A stretch of 64,000 nt of DNA from Candidatus Marithrix sp. (GTDB taxonomy: Bacteria; Pseudomonadota; Gammaproteobacteria; Beggiatoales; Beggiatoaceae), in assembly GCA_016744775.1 (NCBI GenBank), contig JADGDS010000001.1:409628-473627 (forward strand). Reading direction: 5' to 3'. The stretch's first letter is position 1. Every line of letters begins with the position of its first letter. The notes below the pieces were generated by a model that saw only the letters and a program-made list of their open reading frames with translations, was not told the origin of the DNA and did not search any database. Below, piece after piece: positions 55,823 to 64,000 of this stretch. Both the position numbers and the translations under genes were made by a program.

Positions 55823-55855
55823 AAACCTGACAGGTTTTTAAAACCTGTCAGGTTT
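55823..55855. repeat. 33-bp palindrome, AAACCTGACAGG family
   Basis: Lies 8 bp after the stop of the SMR gene on the minus strand, in position to terminate the transcript. Confidence 0.9.
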
Positions 55856-55863
55856 GTTGGAAC

Positions 55864-56208
55864 TTATGATGAGCTAACATCCAAATTTAACCCAATAACT
55901 CCTACAACTATCAATGCTATTGATATGATTTTAATCGTAGTTGCTGTTTCTTTAAACCATAAAAAGCCAATAATTGCGATTAAAGCAGTGCCTAAACCTG
56001 ACCATATAGCATATGCTATACTAATATCTATAGTTTTAATAACATATGCTAATAGACTTAAACCAACAGCATAAAATCCTAACATCGCTATAATTGGTCC
56101 AATTTTAGTAAAACCATCTGATAATTTCATTGAAATAGTACCAAGTACTTCTAAAATTATAGCTACAATTAATAAGATCCAAGTTATAGCAGTTACTTCG
56201 TGATTCAT
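55864..56208 (-). CDS. SMR-family multidrug/quaternary-ammonium exporter
   Basis: 114 residues, four helices. The essential glutamate lies in IILEVLGTISMKLSDGFT near residue 19; AYAIWSGLGTALIAIIGFLW and FKE are typical of EmrE/SugE-type transporters. It exports small cations using the proton gradient. It starts 5 bp after the gyrA stop, so it may be co-transcribed with gyrA. Confidence 0.93.
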   Translation of the reverse strand: MNHEVTAITWILLIVAIILEVLGTISMKLSDGFTKIGPIIAMLGFYAVGLSLLAYVIKTIDISIAYAIWSGLGTALIAIIGFLWFKETATTIKIISIALIVVGVIGLNLDVSSS

Positions 56209-56213
56209 ATTTT

Positions 56214-58685
56214 TTATTCCCCTGTTTCTTCTTCTGTTTCTGTTTCTTCTTCTTCTTCTATTTCTAACTCTAAGATTTTACATAAACCGACTAATTGTTC
56301 TTTTTTGCTTAAAGTAATCAAGTTTACTCCTTGGGTATTACGACTTACTACTGAAATACCTTCAACTTTAGTACGGACTAAAGTACCACGATCACTTATT
56401 AACATAATGTCATCATTATCTTCAACTTGCAAGGCACCTACCACTTCACCATTACGTTCTGAGGTTTTGATAGCTATTACGCCTTTGCCGCCACGCCCTT
56501 TTGTTGGGTAATCATCCACAGGTGTGCGTTTGCCAAAACCATTAACCGTAGAAGTTAATACAGTACCGCCAGTGTGTGTAATAATTAACGACATTACTTG
56601 ATCTTCATCCGCTAATCTAATACCACGTACACCACGCCCTGTTCGCCCAATTGCACGTACTTTTTCTTCTTTAAAACGTACTGCTTTGCCGCGTTTACTA
56701 AATAACATTACATCTTGTTGCCCATCTGTTATATCTACTCCAATTAATTGATCATTATCATCTAAATTAATTGCGATAATTCCATTAGAACGAGGGCGTG
56801 AAAAGTTTATAAGAGCAGTCTTCTTAACTGTGCCTTTAGAAGTTGCCATAAAGACAAATTTATCTTCAGTAAATTCACGTACAGGCAAAATTGTATTTAT
56901 ACGTTCATTTTCATCCAAGGCTAATAAATTAATAATCGGTTTACCGCGTGAATTACGACTGGCTAATGGTAATTGATGAACTTTTAACCAATAAACTTGC
57001 CCAAAGCTACTAAAACATAAAATTGTATCATGAGTATTAGCAATAAATAGTTTATCAATTACATCTTCTTGTTTAATTTTAGTTGCTGATTTACCTTTAC
57101 CACCGCGTTTTTGAGAAGTATAAGTATTAACTGCTTGGGTTTTAATATAACCTTCCAGAGACAAGGTAACAACTACATCTTCTTCAGTAATTAAATCTTC
57201 TATACTTAAATTAATACTATCTATTAGTATTTCAGTTTGTCGCTTATCAGCATATTCATCATGCACTGCAATTAATTCTGCACGTATGACTTTCATCAAG
57301 CGTTCATTGTTATCCAGAATATCTAATAAGTCGGTAATCCGAATAGATAAATTTTTAATTTCTTCAATAATTTTGTCTTGTTCTAATCCAGTTATTCGGT
57401 GTAAGCGTAAATCTAAAATAGCTTGTATTTGAACTTTTGATAAGGTATAGCTGCCAGACAATTGTTCCCGTGCTATTTGTGGCGTTTTAGCTGCTTTAAT
57501 AATTTTAATGACTGAGTCTATATTTTTTAAAGCTATAGCTAAACCTTCTAAAATATGCGCCCTTTCTCTAGCTTTCTTTAATTCAAACAGAGTGCGTCGT
57601 GTAACGATTTCGCGTCGATGGCGAATAAAATATTCTATTAATTGCTTTAAAGATAATAAACGCGGTTCTCCATCAACTAGAGCAACCATATTAATACCAA
57701 ACACGTTTTGCATTTGAGTATATTTAAATAAATTATTTAATACTACATCTGCAATTTCACCACGTCGTATTTCAATGACTATACGAATTCCATCTTTATC
57801 AGACTCATCGCGTAAAGCACTAATGCCTTCAATTTTTTTATCTTTAATTAATTCTGCTATTTTTTCAAGCAGACGCGCTTTATTAACTTGATAAGGTAAT
57901 TCTGTGACTATAATTTTTTGATGACCATTATCATCTTCTTCAGTGTGACTGCGAGCGCGAAGATAAATTTTACCTCGCCCAGTATGATAGGCTTCAGTAA
58001 TACCATTGGCACCATTAATTATAGCAGCAGTAGGGAAATCTGGACCGGGTATATATTGCATTAATGCTTCAATAGATAAATCAGAATCATCAATTAAAGC
58101 AATACAAGCGTTAATAACTTCGCCTAAATTATGCGGCGGAATATTAGTTGCCATACCCACGGCAATACCGCTGGTGCCATTAATTAATAAATTAGGAATT
58201 CTGGCAGGAAAAACTGTTGGTTCAAATTCTGATTCATCATAATTTGGATTAAAATCAACAGTTTCTTTATCAATATCAGTTAGCAACTCATGAGCAATTT
58301 TAGCCATTCTAACTTCGGTATAACGCATACTAGCAGCATTATCACCATCAATAGAACCGAAATTTCCTTGCCCATCTACTAGGCAATAACGCAAGGAAAA
58401 TGGCTGTGCCATACGCACAATAGTGTCATACACAGAAGAATCACCATGAGGGTGAAAACGCCCTAATGTATCACCTACAACACGCGCAGATTTTTTATAA
58501 GGTTTATTCCAAACATTACCCAATTCGTGCATTGCATATAATGAACGTCGATGCACGGGTTTTAGCCCATCACGTACATCTGGTAATGCTCTACCAACGA
58601 TTACACTCATCGCATAATCGAGGTAGGATTGTTTCATTTCGTCTTCAATATTGACGGGATGGATTTCTTTGGCGAAGTCAAGCAT
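56214..58685 (-). CDS. gyrA: DNA gyrase subunit A
   Basis: 823 residues. Catalytic Tyr122 in [14 protein letters not shown]; the quinolone region reads [16 protein letters not shown], with Ser83 and Asp87 as in sensitive strains. C-terminal propeller repeats include the GyrA box [10 protein letters not shown]. The end is an acidic tail ([16 protein letters not shown]). Introduces negative supercoils with GyrB. Confidence 0.98.
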   Translation of the reverse strand: MLDFAKEIHPVNIEDEMKQSYLDYAMSVIVGRALPDVRDGLKPVHRRSLYAMHELGNVWNKPYKKSARVVGDTLGRFHPHGDSSVYDTIVRMAQPFSLRYCLVDGQGNFGSIDGDNAASMRYTEVRMAKIAHELLTDIDKETVDFNPNYDESEFEPTVFPARIPNLLINGTSGIAVGMATNIPPHNLGEVINACIALIDDSDLSIEALMQYIPGPDFPTAAIINGANGITEAYHTGRGKIYLRARSHTEEDDNGHQKIIVTELPYQVNKARLLEKIAELIKDKKIEGISALRDESDKDGIRIVIEIRRGEIADVVLNNLFKYTQMQNVFGINMVALVDGEPRLLSLKQLIEYFIRHRREIVTRRTLFELKKARERAHILEGLAIALKNIDSVIKIIKAAKTPQIAREQLSGSYTLSKVQIQAILDLRLHRITGLEQDKIIEEIKNLSIRITDLLDILDNNERLMKVIRAELIAVHDEYADKRQTEILIDSINLSIEDLITEEDVVVTLSLEGYIKTQAVNTYTSQKRGGKGKSATKIKQEDVIDKLFIANTHDTILCFSSFGQVYWLKVHQLPLASRNSRGKPIINLLALDENERINTILPVREFTEDKFVFMATSKGTVKKTALINFSRPRSNGIIAINLDDNDQLIGVDITDGQQDVMLFSKRGKAVRFKEEKVRAIGRTGRGVRGIRLADEDQVMSLIITHTGGTVLTSTVNGFGKRTPVDDYPTKGRGGKGVIAIKTSERNGEVVGALQVEDNDDIMLISDRGTLVRTKVEGISVVSRNTQGVNLITLSKKEQLVGLCKILELEIEEEEETETEEETGE

Positions 58686-58704
58686 TGATTTCTTTACTTA
58701 TAGA

Positions 58705-58732
58705 TTAACAGTTAATTTTACTGTTAATTATA
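58705..58732 (-). promoter_or_regulatory. gyrA promoter with extended -10 and downstream dyad
   Basis: On the minus strand TATAAT at 58732-58727 is preceded by TGG (extended -10), with a weak -35. Just downstream, TTAACAGT and ACTGTTAA (58705-58727) form an 8-bp-arm inverted repeat overlapping the transcription start, a possible operator or 5'-end hairpin. Confidence 0.55.
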
Positions 58733-58752
58733 CCACATTTCGCGCTATAAAT

Positions 58753-59262
58753 TCATTTTGAATCATAGCAACTAATGACACCTACCTTAATATATTCCAC
58801 TACTTGCATATAGTTTTCTTCATTTTCCTCATTATCCTCAGTTGGTGCTATATGTGATACAGAAATAATATCATCAATAAAATCCTTGGTATTATCTGAT
58901 AAATCATCTAATTCATTTTTAGTTAAACTAAAACCAAATAAAAACCCTTCACACCATCCACCTAAAGCTTGAGTACGTTCTAATAATGAAATCTCATCAT
59001 CAGGTAGTAAAGGCATAAATTCATAATTTGGGGATTCCAATTGTTCTATGGTATAATTTTTCACAAGTTGTAATTGTTGCTGGCATTTAAAGGCTAAACC
59101 ATCTTCTATAGCAGTTTCTCCAAGAACATGTTTTATCCAAATATTTTCGGAAGCAGATTGAGATACACATAATAATCCGCATAAAATACCATGAGTTTCA
59201 GCGGCATCCATTAAAGAACCAACATGTTTTAATGATTGATTTAATGGTTCATAAATTTCCAT
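58753..59262 (-). CDS. UPF0149 (YgfB/YecA) family protein
   Basis: 169 residues. MDAAETHGILCGLLCV near the start and LGGWCEGFLFGFSLT are the family signatures. Members are small cytoplasmic proteins, and YgfB in Pseudomonas is a regulator, but a general role is unclear. TTGGAGAAA precedes the ATG. It is divergent from soxXA with only 15 bp between starts. Confidence 0.88.
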   Translation of the reverse strand: MEIYEPLNQSLKHVGSLMDAAETHGILCGLLCVSQSASENIWIKHVLGETAIEDGLAFKCQQQLQLVKNYTIEQLESPNYEFMPLLPDDEISLLERTQALGGWCEGFLFGFSLTKNELDDLSDNTKDFIDDIISVSHIAPTEDNEENEENYMQVVEYIKVGVISCYDSK

Positions 59263-59277
59263 CTTAATTTCTCCAAT

Positions 59278-60471
59278 ATGGGGGTTAAATTGAAGTATAA
59301 TAAATTAAACTTATTATTATTGTTAATGCCATTATCATTAATGGCGGCAGAAATGCCTGTATCAGTACCATTAGACATAGAAAATATTGCTACTATAACA
59401 CCTTGGAAACGTAATAATACATGGTCACAAATTGATTGGAGTAACTATAATAATTTGCAACACACTGTAAAAAAACCGGTTCCAGTTATCCAGCCGATAA
59501 CATCTAGCATCAAAGCTAATCCTGCTAATGGTAAAAAATTAGTAGCAAATAGAAAAAAAGGTAATTGTGTTGCTTGTCATATTTTACCTGATGTTTCTCA
59601 ACCGGGTAATATCGGTATTAATTTATCATTTATTGGATCATGGCATTTACCCGATCAATTCTTGTTCAATTATATTTATGATCCTAGAATCTATAATCCT
59701 AATACTGTCATGCCACCTTGGGGTGCGCATAATATTTTAACTACAGATGAAATTAAGGATATTGTATCCTATCTAAAAACACTTACAATCCCAGTACAAT
59801 TTAAAAAACGTCCAATACCGAAGAACAATGTGGACAATTTAGATGAATTTGAAAATCCTGCAATGTTTGAGTTGGAAACAGGCACAGATTTATTTATTGA
59901 AAATTGTCAAAAATGCCATCAAAATCCTAAAGCTAGTTTTGCAAAATGGGCGGTTACAATGCCTAAGTTTGAAACACGTTTAAACAAAATAATTGGCATA
60001 GAAGAATTTATTACTCGTCATGCTCGCGCCACCACAGGGGTTAAATATTTGCTACAAAGCGGAGAAAATATAGCTCTAGCCATCTATTTACGTAATCTCG
60101 CCAATGGGCAAAAAATTGCTGTTGATACCAGTGATGTTAATAGCAGTCTTGCTTTAAAACGAGGAGAAACTCTAACACAAACTAAAATTGGACAACTTAA
60201 TTTTGCTTGTACTGATTGTCATAAAAAAAATAGCGGTAAATGGATCCGTGGGCAATATATAAAAAGTTTTACTGGTATGATAGATCACTATCCGACTTAT
60301 CGTTCAGGTAGAGATGCAATTTGGGATTTTAGTACACGAATTCAGTGGTGTAATTTAGCGGCTCGTGCGAATGATTTACCGCCAGACGCAGCAGAATATG
60401 CTGATATTGAATTATATTTAACTGTTCAAAGTAATGGTCGTAAATTCAGCGTTCCCGGTTTTGGTCCATAA
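59278..60471 (+). CDS. soxXA: Fused SoxX-SoxA thiosulfate-oxidising cytochrome c
   Basis: 397 residues. Signal peptide (ends LSLMAAEM). The SoxX part has haem motif CVACH at 97-101 and the axial methionine in NPNTVMPPWG (Met145). The SoxA part has two haem motifs, CQKCH at 210-214 and CTDCH at 311-315, and the active-site cysteine in FSTRIQWCN (Cys358), followed by AEYADIELYLTVQS. SoxAX normally consists of two proteins; here X and A are one chain, with a diheme SoxA. It joins thiosulfate to the SoxYZ carrier in the periplasm. No other sox gene is nearby. A TTG at 59290 with GGGGG five bases upstream is an alternative start. Confidence 0.93.
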   Translation: MGVKLKYNKLNLLLLLMPLSLMAAEMPVSVPLDIENIATITPWKRNNTWSQIDWSNYNNLQHTVKKPVPVIQPITSSIKANPANGKKLVANRKKGNCVACHILPDVSQPGNIGINLSFIGSWHLPDQFLFNYIYDPRIYNPNTVMPPWGAHNILTTDEIKDIVSYLKTLTIPVQFKKRPIPKNNVDNLDEFENPAMFELETGTDLFIENCQKCHQNPKASFAKWAVTMPKFETRLNKIIGIEEFITRHARATTGVKYLLQSGENIALAIYLRNLANGQKIAVDTSDVNSSLALKRGETLTQTKIGQLNFACTDCHKKNSGKWIRGQYIKSFTGMIDHYPTYRSGRDAIWDFSTRIQWCNLAARANDLPPDAAEYADIELYLTVQSNGRKFSVPGFGP

Positions 60472-60486
60472 TTAAATTAAATTAAC

Positions 60487-61416
60487 ATGAAAATCAACAT
60501 ACTAAAATGTCATGGCTCTGGAAATGATTTTATTTTAATTGATGAATATCATAAGATCTTATTTTCTGAAGAACAAAGGAAAAACTTATCCAATGTACTT
60601 TGTGATAGAAATGGTATCTTAGGAGCAGATGGCATACTATTTTTTCAAAATAGTGATAAGGCTGATGGAATTATGAGGATGTTTAATCCAGATGGTTCAG
60701 AAGCTGAAATGTGTGGCAATGGTTTAAGATGTATTGGTAGGTTTGCTTGTGAATTTTTAGAAAAAGATAGTGTTTCAATCGAAACACTGAAAGCTGTTTC
60801 TCAAGTAGAAAAAGATCATAATATACATCCAGATGTAGCAACTTATAAAGCTAAATTAACCGGCGTTTCATTAAATACAGAATGTATTAATCAAGTATTA
60901 CCGGCACTATCAGAAAATTTAAAATTTACTGAAGTACATATGCCTAACCCTCATATTGTTGCAATTGTTGATAAAATTTCAGATTATGAGCTTGAAGATA
61001 TAGGAACAAAAGCAAATCAACATCCAGAACTGTTTCCTAATGGAACCAATATTAATTTTTGTCAAATATTAGATGATGGCGCGATATTCGTTAGAACTTA
61101 TGAAAGAGGAGTTGGTTTAACTAATTCGTGTGGTAGCGGCATGTCAGCCAGTTCGCTAATATATTGTTTATTAGGACATTATCAATTTGATAAAAGCATA
61201 GATGTTTATAATAGAGGTGGCTTAGTTCGTTGCCAAGCTACTAATCAGGATGGCTATTCAGTGTATTTATCAGGTAATGCTACTTTTATGTTTAACAGCA
61301 TTATAAGTTTCTCAAATATGAACGATATAACTCACTATTTTGGAGAAGTGTTTGTAGATGAATTGCAAAATTATGGTAAATTGCTTGAAATGTCTAAAAT
61401 GAGTAAACCCTTATGA
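60487..61416 (+). CDS. dapF: Diaminopimelate epimerase
   Basis: 309 residues, longer than the usual 274-280, the extra lying mainly at the C-terminus. KCHGSGNDFILIDE, the first catalytic cysteine in EMCGNGLRCIGRF, and the second in TNSCGSGMSASSL are present. It converts LL- to meso-diaminopimelate for lysine and peptidoglycan. GNGLRC and GMSA differ slightly from the common GNGARC/GACA, so a specialised paralogue is possible. Confidence 0.88.
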   Translation: MKINILKCHGSGNDFILIDEYHKILFSEEQRKNLSNVLCDRNGILGADGILFFQNSDKADGIMRMFNPDGSEAEMCGNGLRCIGRFACEFLEKDSVSIETLKAVSQVEKDHNIHPDVATYKAKLTGVSLNTECINQVLPALSENLKFTEVHMPNPHIVAIVDKISDYELEDIGTKANQHPELFPNGTNINFCQILDDGAIFVRTYERGVGLTNSCGSGMSASSLIYCLLGHYQFDKSIDVYNRGGLVRCQATNQDGYSVYLSGNATFMFNSIISFSNMNDITHYFGEVFVDELQNYGKLLEMSKMSKPL

Positions 61417-62054
61417 AAAATAATTACCCTTTTGCATTACAAGATGTTGAACCAGCATTAGAAGAATTTTTATTTAACGCTCCAACACCAGATGAAGGTA
61501 TAACGGTTTTATTAAAAAATCCACATTTAATTACTAGTTTTATCGAAGAAATATTTGATGATCTGATTCAAGATGCTGATCATGATGGCGATAATCTTTT
61601 AAAAGATTTTTATAGAAGCCGTCGTCAATTATTACATACAGTTAGATTAAATTTATCTAACAATGACATTATTTTACTACATACGGCTAAGCAATTAGCT
61701 AAGCAAGTCTTAATTGAAAATGATTTCAAAGAAATATTTTCAAATATTTTGAAATGGTTACAGGCACCAACCTTAGAAACACGTGTTCAAATTTTACAAA
61801 AAACCCCAGAGTTATTAACAGATAAAACTGAAGCATTTTTTATGCTTTTAATTGAACGAGCTAACACTTCTGGTGAGCTAATATCGGTTAAAATACTTCG
61901 TAGTATTAATCAAATTTTCCGAATGTTAAGATTAGATTTAAACCACAAAACTGATAATATTGAAGATATTAAAAAAGCAATAAAATTGTCGCTAGACAAA
62001 ACTGATTTTTCTATATTTACAGAAGGTTATCAGTTTGTCTATTTTTTAGCTTAG
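61413..62054 (+). CDS. Helical protein of unknown function, coupled to dapF
   Basis: 213 residues, all-helical in appearance. LEEFLFNAPTPDEGITVLLK, LIQDADHDGDNLLKDFYRSR and a second related block (LQAPTLETRVQILQKTPELL) suggest two copies of a helical repeat. Similar helical repeats occur before CHAT or TPR domains in filamentous bacteria, but no such domain is present. It overlaps dapF by 4 bp (ATGA) and converges on tadA with a 4-bp overlap. Confidence 0.65.
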   Translation: MKNNYPFALQDVEPALEEFLFNAPTPDEGITVLLKNPHLITSFIEEIFDDLIQDADHDGDNLLKDFYRSRRQLLHTVRLNLSNNDIILLHTAKQLAKQVLIENDFKEIFSNILKWLQAPTLETRVQILQKTPELLTDKTEAFFMLLIERANTSGELISVKILRSINQIFRMLRLDLNHKTDNIEDIKKAIKLSLDKTDFSIFTEGYQFVYFLA

Positions 62055-62515
62055 CCTCGACGCTGTTTAAAAAAATTTGTCAGGCATCTGCTGCAATCTT
62101 CAGCCAAGATGCCGCTGATACATTCAAGATGATGATTATGACGGGTGTCTCTTAAAATATCAAAGCGGCTACCAGCGGCTCCTGCTTTATTGTCATAAGC
62201 TCCAAATATTATACGTTTAATTCGCGCTTGTATAATTGCACCAGCACACATGGTGCAAGGTTCAAGAGTAACATATAAAGTTGCATCAACTAAACGGTAA
62301 TTTTTATTATGTTGTGCCGCTTTGCGTAAGGCGACAATTTCAGCGTGAGCTGTAGGATCATTAGACATAATAGCTTGATTCCAACCTTCTGCAATACAGA
62401 TATTATCTTGAACTATCACGGCTCCTACTGGAATTTCACCTTGAGCGGCGGCAAGTTCTGCTAATTGCAGAGCATGACGCATCCATTTGTTGTCATTATT
62501 ATTTGATAAAATCAT
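62051..62515 (-). CDS. tadA: tRNA-specific adenosine deaminase TadA
   Basis: 154 residues. Zinc and catalytic motifs HAE at 57-59 and PCTMC at 86-90, with GEIPVGAVIV before them and a C-terminal SRCLTNFFKQRR. It makes inosine at the wobble base of tRNA-Arg(ACG). Confidence 0.96.
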   Translation of the reverse strand: MILSNNNDNKWMRHALQLAELAAAQGEIPVGAVIVQDNICIAEGWNQAIMSNDPTAHAEIVALRKAAQHNKNYRLVDATLYVTLEPCTMCAGAIIQARIKRIIFGAYDNKAGAAGSRFDILRDTRHNHHLECISGILAEDCSRCLTNFFKQRRG

Positions 62516-62571
62516 CTTTGATATTTAGGATAGTGTTTTAATCCTTTCCAAACTTAAGCCAGTCACATTGG

Positions 62572-62811
62572 CTATTTTAATTTTACTGAATCCAAGTAGA
62601 GCGTATCAGGGCAAATATCCTGCTCATTAGGCCATACCACTGTGCCATCAACTACTCTTACTTGAGTAAAATAATGTTTGTTTTTTAGTTCTTTGAACAC
62701 GCCAAAACCAAGAAGCTTAGAACAATCATAAACTCTTTGTTCACCATTACTAAATAAAAGATTTAATTGATAATTGTTGGTGGTTGAAACTTTGATTACT
62801 CTTGGATTCAT
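62572..62811 (-). CDS. DUF2442 domain protein
   Basis: 79 residues. NNYQLNLLFSNGEQRVYDCS and VVDGTVVWPNEQDICPDTLY are typical DUF2442. Such proteins are usually the second gene after a DUF4160 gene and are suspected toxin-antitoxin-like pairs. Here the DUF4160 partner upstream is truncated. Confidence 0.85.
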   Translation of the reverse strand: MNPRVIKVSTTNNYQLNLLFSNGEQRVYDCSKLLGFGVFKELKNKHYFTQVRVVDGTVVWPNEQDICPDTLYLDSVKLK

Positions 62812-62815
62812 TATT

Positions 62816-62971
62816 TCACCTCAATGGTTCTATTTTATATGGTTGTTCTCCAGATACTGCTAATTCCCAATCAGCCACAAGTTCATCTTTATGTATTTCC
62901 ATCCAAGCCTGAACCAGTTTATGTCTAATAAGTAATTTAAATATTACGTGTTTTTTGTAATTATACATCAT
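62816..62971 (-). pseudogene. Truncated DUF4160 gene
   Basis: 51 codons: MMYNYKKHVIFKLLIR, then HKLVQAWMEIHKDELVADWE and a SGEQPYKIEPLR end. The C-terminal half matches DUF4160. The conserved N-terminal half (with the HLPHIHV-type segment) is missing and replaced by unrelated codons. Its ATG overlaps the stop of the symporter gene upstream (ATGA), suggesting that a deletion joined the two. It may still be translated by coupling. Confidence 0.7.
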
Positions 62972-64000
62972 TTGTTTATATGAATCAACATCAACAAGCC
63001 AAAAAAGGTTAATAATCCATTAATAATCAACAGTTCAAATCCAAATTTAAATCCAAACCATTGTTCGGCATTTACATTCAATATATAACAAATTAGTGGC
63101 GCAAGTATAGCGATAATTGGTACATAACTATCTCTCACTTGCCATTTGGTAAATAAACCAAAAGCATATAATCCTAATAATGGACCATAAGTATAACCTG
63201 CTACGGTAAATAACATACTTATTATACTTTGATCATTAATTGCTTTAAATACTAAAATCACTATTATTAATAGCACTGAAAATCCAAAATGCACTAATTG
63301 GCGGAGTTTTACTTGGTTTTCATTTAGTTTTAGAAAATCAATACTAAAAGAAGTTGTTAATGCCGTTAATGCAGAATCTGCGCTGGAATAAGCGGCTGCA
63401 ATTAAACCTAAAATAAATAATAAGCTTACAACTATACCTAATTCTCCATTGATAGCAATCATTGGATATAAATTATCGCCTGTTGCAGTTATACCTTTTA
63501 GATTTGCATATTGATATAATAAAGCTCCAAGTGCTAGAAATACAAAATTTACAAATACTAGTATGATGCTAAACCAAAACATATTTTTTTGCGCCGCTTT
63601 AAGATTTTTGCAACTGAGATTTTTTTGCATCATATCTTGATCAAGCCCTGTCATAACAATCGCCATAAAAGCTCCTGCCAGAAATTGCCTTAAAAAATAT
63701 TTAGGATCGCGCCAATCATCAAAGAAAAAAATCTGTGAATATTCATTATCATATAAATCTTTAACAGTTAAATTCATATTATTTACAATCAAGATAATAG
63801 TCATTATAACCGCTAACAACATAAATAATGTTTGCAGAGTATCAGTCCAAATTATTGTTTTAATTCCACCTTTAAATGTATAAAGCCAAATTAACAGAAT
63901 TGTTATAATAACTGTAACAAAAAAAGGTACATGCCACGCATCAAAAAGGATAAATTGCAGAACAATTGCAACCAAATATAAACGAAAAGCGGCACCAACG
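62968..64000 (-). CDS. Sodium:solute symporter (5' end outside window)
   Basis: The frame stays open to the right edge, so at least 343 residues are present and the N-terminus is missing. Multiple helices; YTFKGGIKTIIWTDTLQTLF, MTGLDQDMMQKNLSCKNLKA and GLIAAAYSSADSALTALTTS are hallmarks of the SSS family (SLC5-like). Substrate cannot be told. It precedes the DUF4160 remnant with a 4-bp overlap. Confidence 0.92.
   Translation of the reverse strand, partial: VGAAFRLYLVAIVLQFILFDAWHVPFFVTVIITILLIWLYTFKGGIKTIIWTDTLQTLFMLLAVIMTIILIVNNMNLTVKDLYDNEYSQIFFFDDWRDPKYFLRQFLAGAFMAIVMTGLDQDMMQKNLSCKNLKAAQKNMFWFSIILVFVNFVFLALGALLYQYANLKGITATGDNLYPMIAINGELGIVVSLLFILGLIAAAYSSADSALTALTTSFSIDFLKLNENQVKLRQLVHFGFSVLLIIVILVFKAINDQSIISMLFTVAGYTYGPLLGLYAFGLFTKWQVRDSYVPIIAILAPLICYILNVNAEQWFGFKFGFELLIINGLLTFFGLLMLIHINK

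Overview
The window is AT-rich DNA from a gammaproteobacterium. The block ndk-rlmN-pilF-rodZ-ispG, the secD-secF-yajC cluster, waaC, purB, gyrA and UPF0149 are typical of Gammaproteobacteria. A fused SoxX-SoxA cytochrome points to sulfur oxidation. The many dispersed GC-rich palindromes, the large secreted repeat proteins and the toxin-antitoxin genes recall filamentous sulfur oxidisers of the Beggiatoa/Thiotrichaceae kind. That placement is inferred from gene content and style; no rRNA or tRNA gene was seen.

Layout. 1-1809: a secreted beta-propeller protein running off the left edge. 1810-4090: a decayed zone with a small Arg/Gly/Gln-repeat secreted protein, an EamA transporter stub and a twice-deleted AlbA_2-type gene. 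4095-10260: a copper-handling locus with copB, copA, a CopL-like small protein, a second multicopper oxidase on the other strand, and a partial second copy of copA plus the CopL-like gene. 10246-17075: a FIST sensor protein, secF-secD-yajC, a DUF4340 protein, rph, and an HPD-less J-domain/PH-like membrane protein.

17356-34887: about 17.5 kb of secreted repeat proteins. A 148-residue secreted protein is followed by four large or medium Ig-like repeat proteins and a giant vWA/Ig protein. Two of the giants and a duplicated fragment end in a closely related EF-hand/dockerin-like tail, and a third ends in a canonical version of it. A 296-bp palindromic element sits exactly in the signal peptide of one gene, and a DUF1778-GNAT toxin-antitoxin pair sits between two copies of the EF-hand tail.

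34964-46642: mobB and comEC head to head, a secreted barrel-like protein, a CHAP/glutathionylspermidine-amidase-like enzyme, a PIN-like protein, and a tight three-gene operon (DUF262, AAA ATPase, PLD-like) that looks like a defence module. Then purB, a PIN/Phd toxin-antitoxin pair and two TRAP permease genes without a solute-binding protein.

46685-64000: mostly housekeeping genes: ndk, rlmN, pilF, rodZ, ispG, a gamma-carbonic-anhydrase-like protein, a second FIST protein, rluB, waaC, a methyltransferase, an SMR exporter, gyrA, UPF0149, soxXA, dapF, tadA, a DUF2442/DUF4160 remnant pair and a sodium:solute symporter cut by the right edge.

At least four families of inverted repeats recur. They lie almost always just downstream of a stop codon, as expected for transcription-terminating mobile palindromes.
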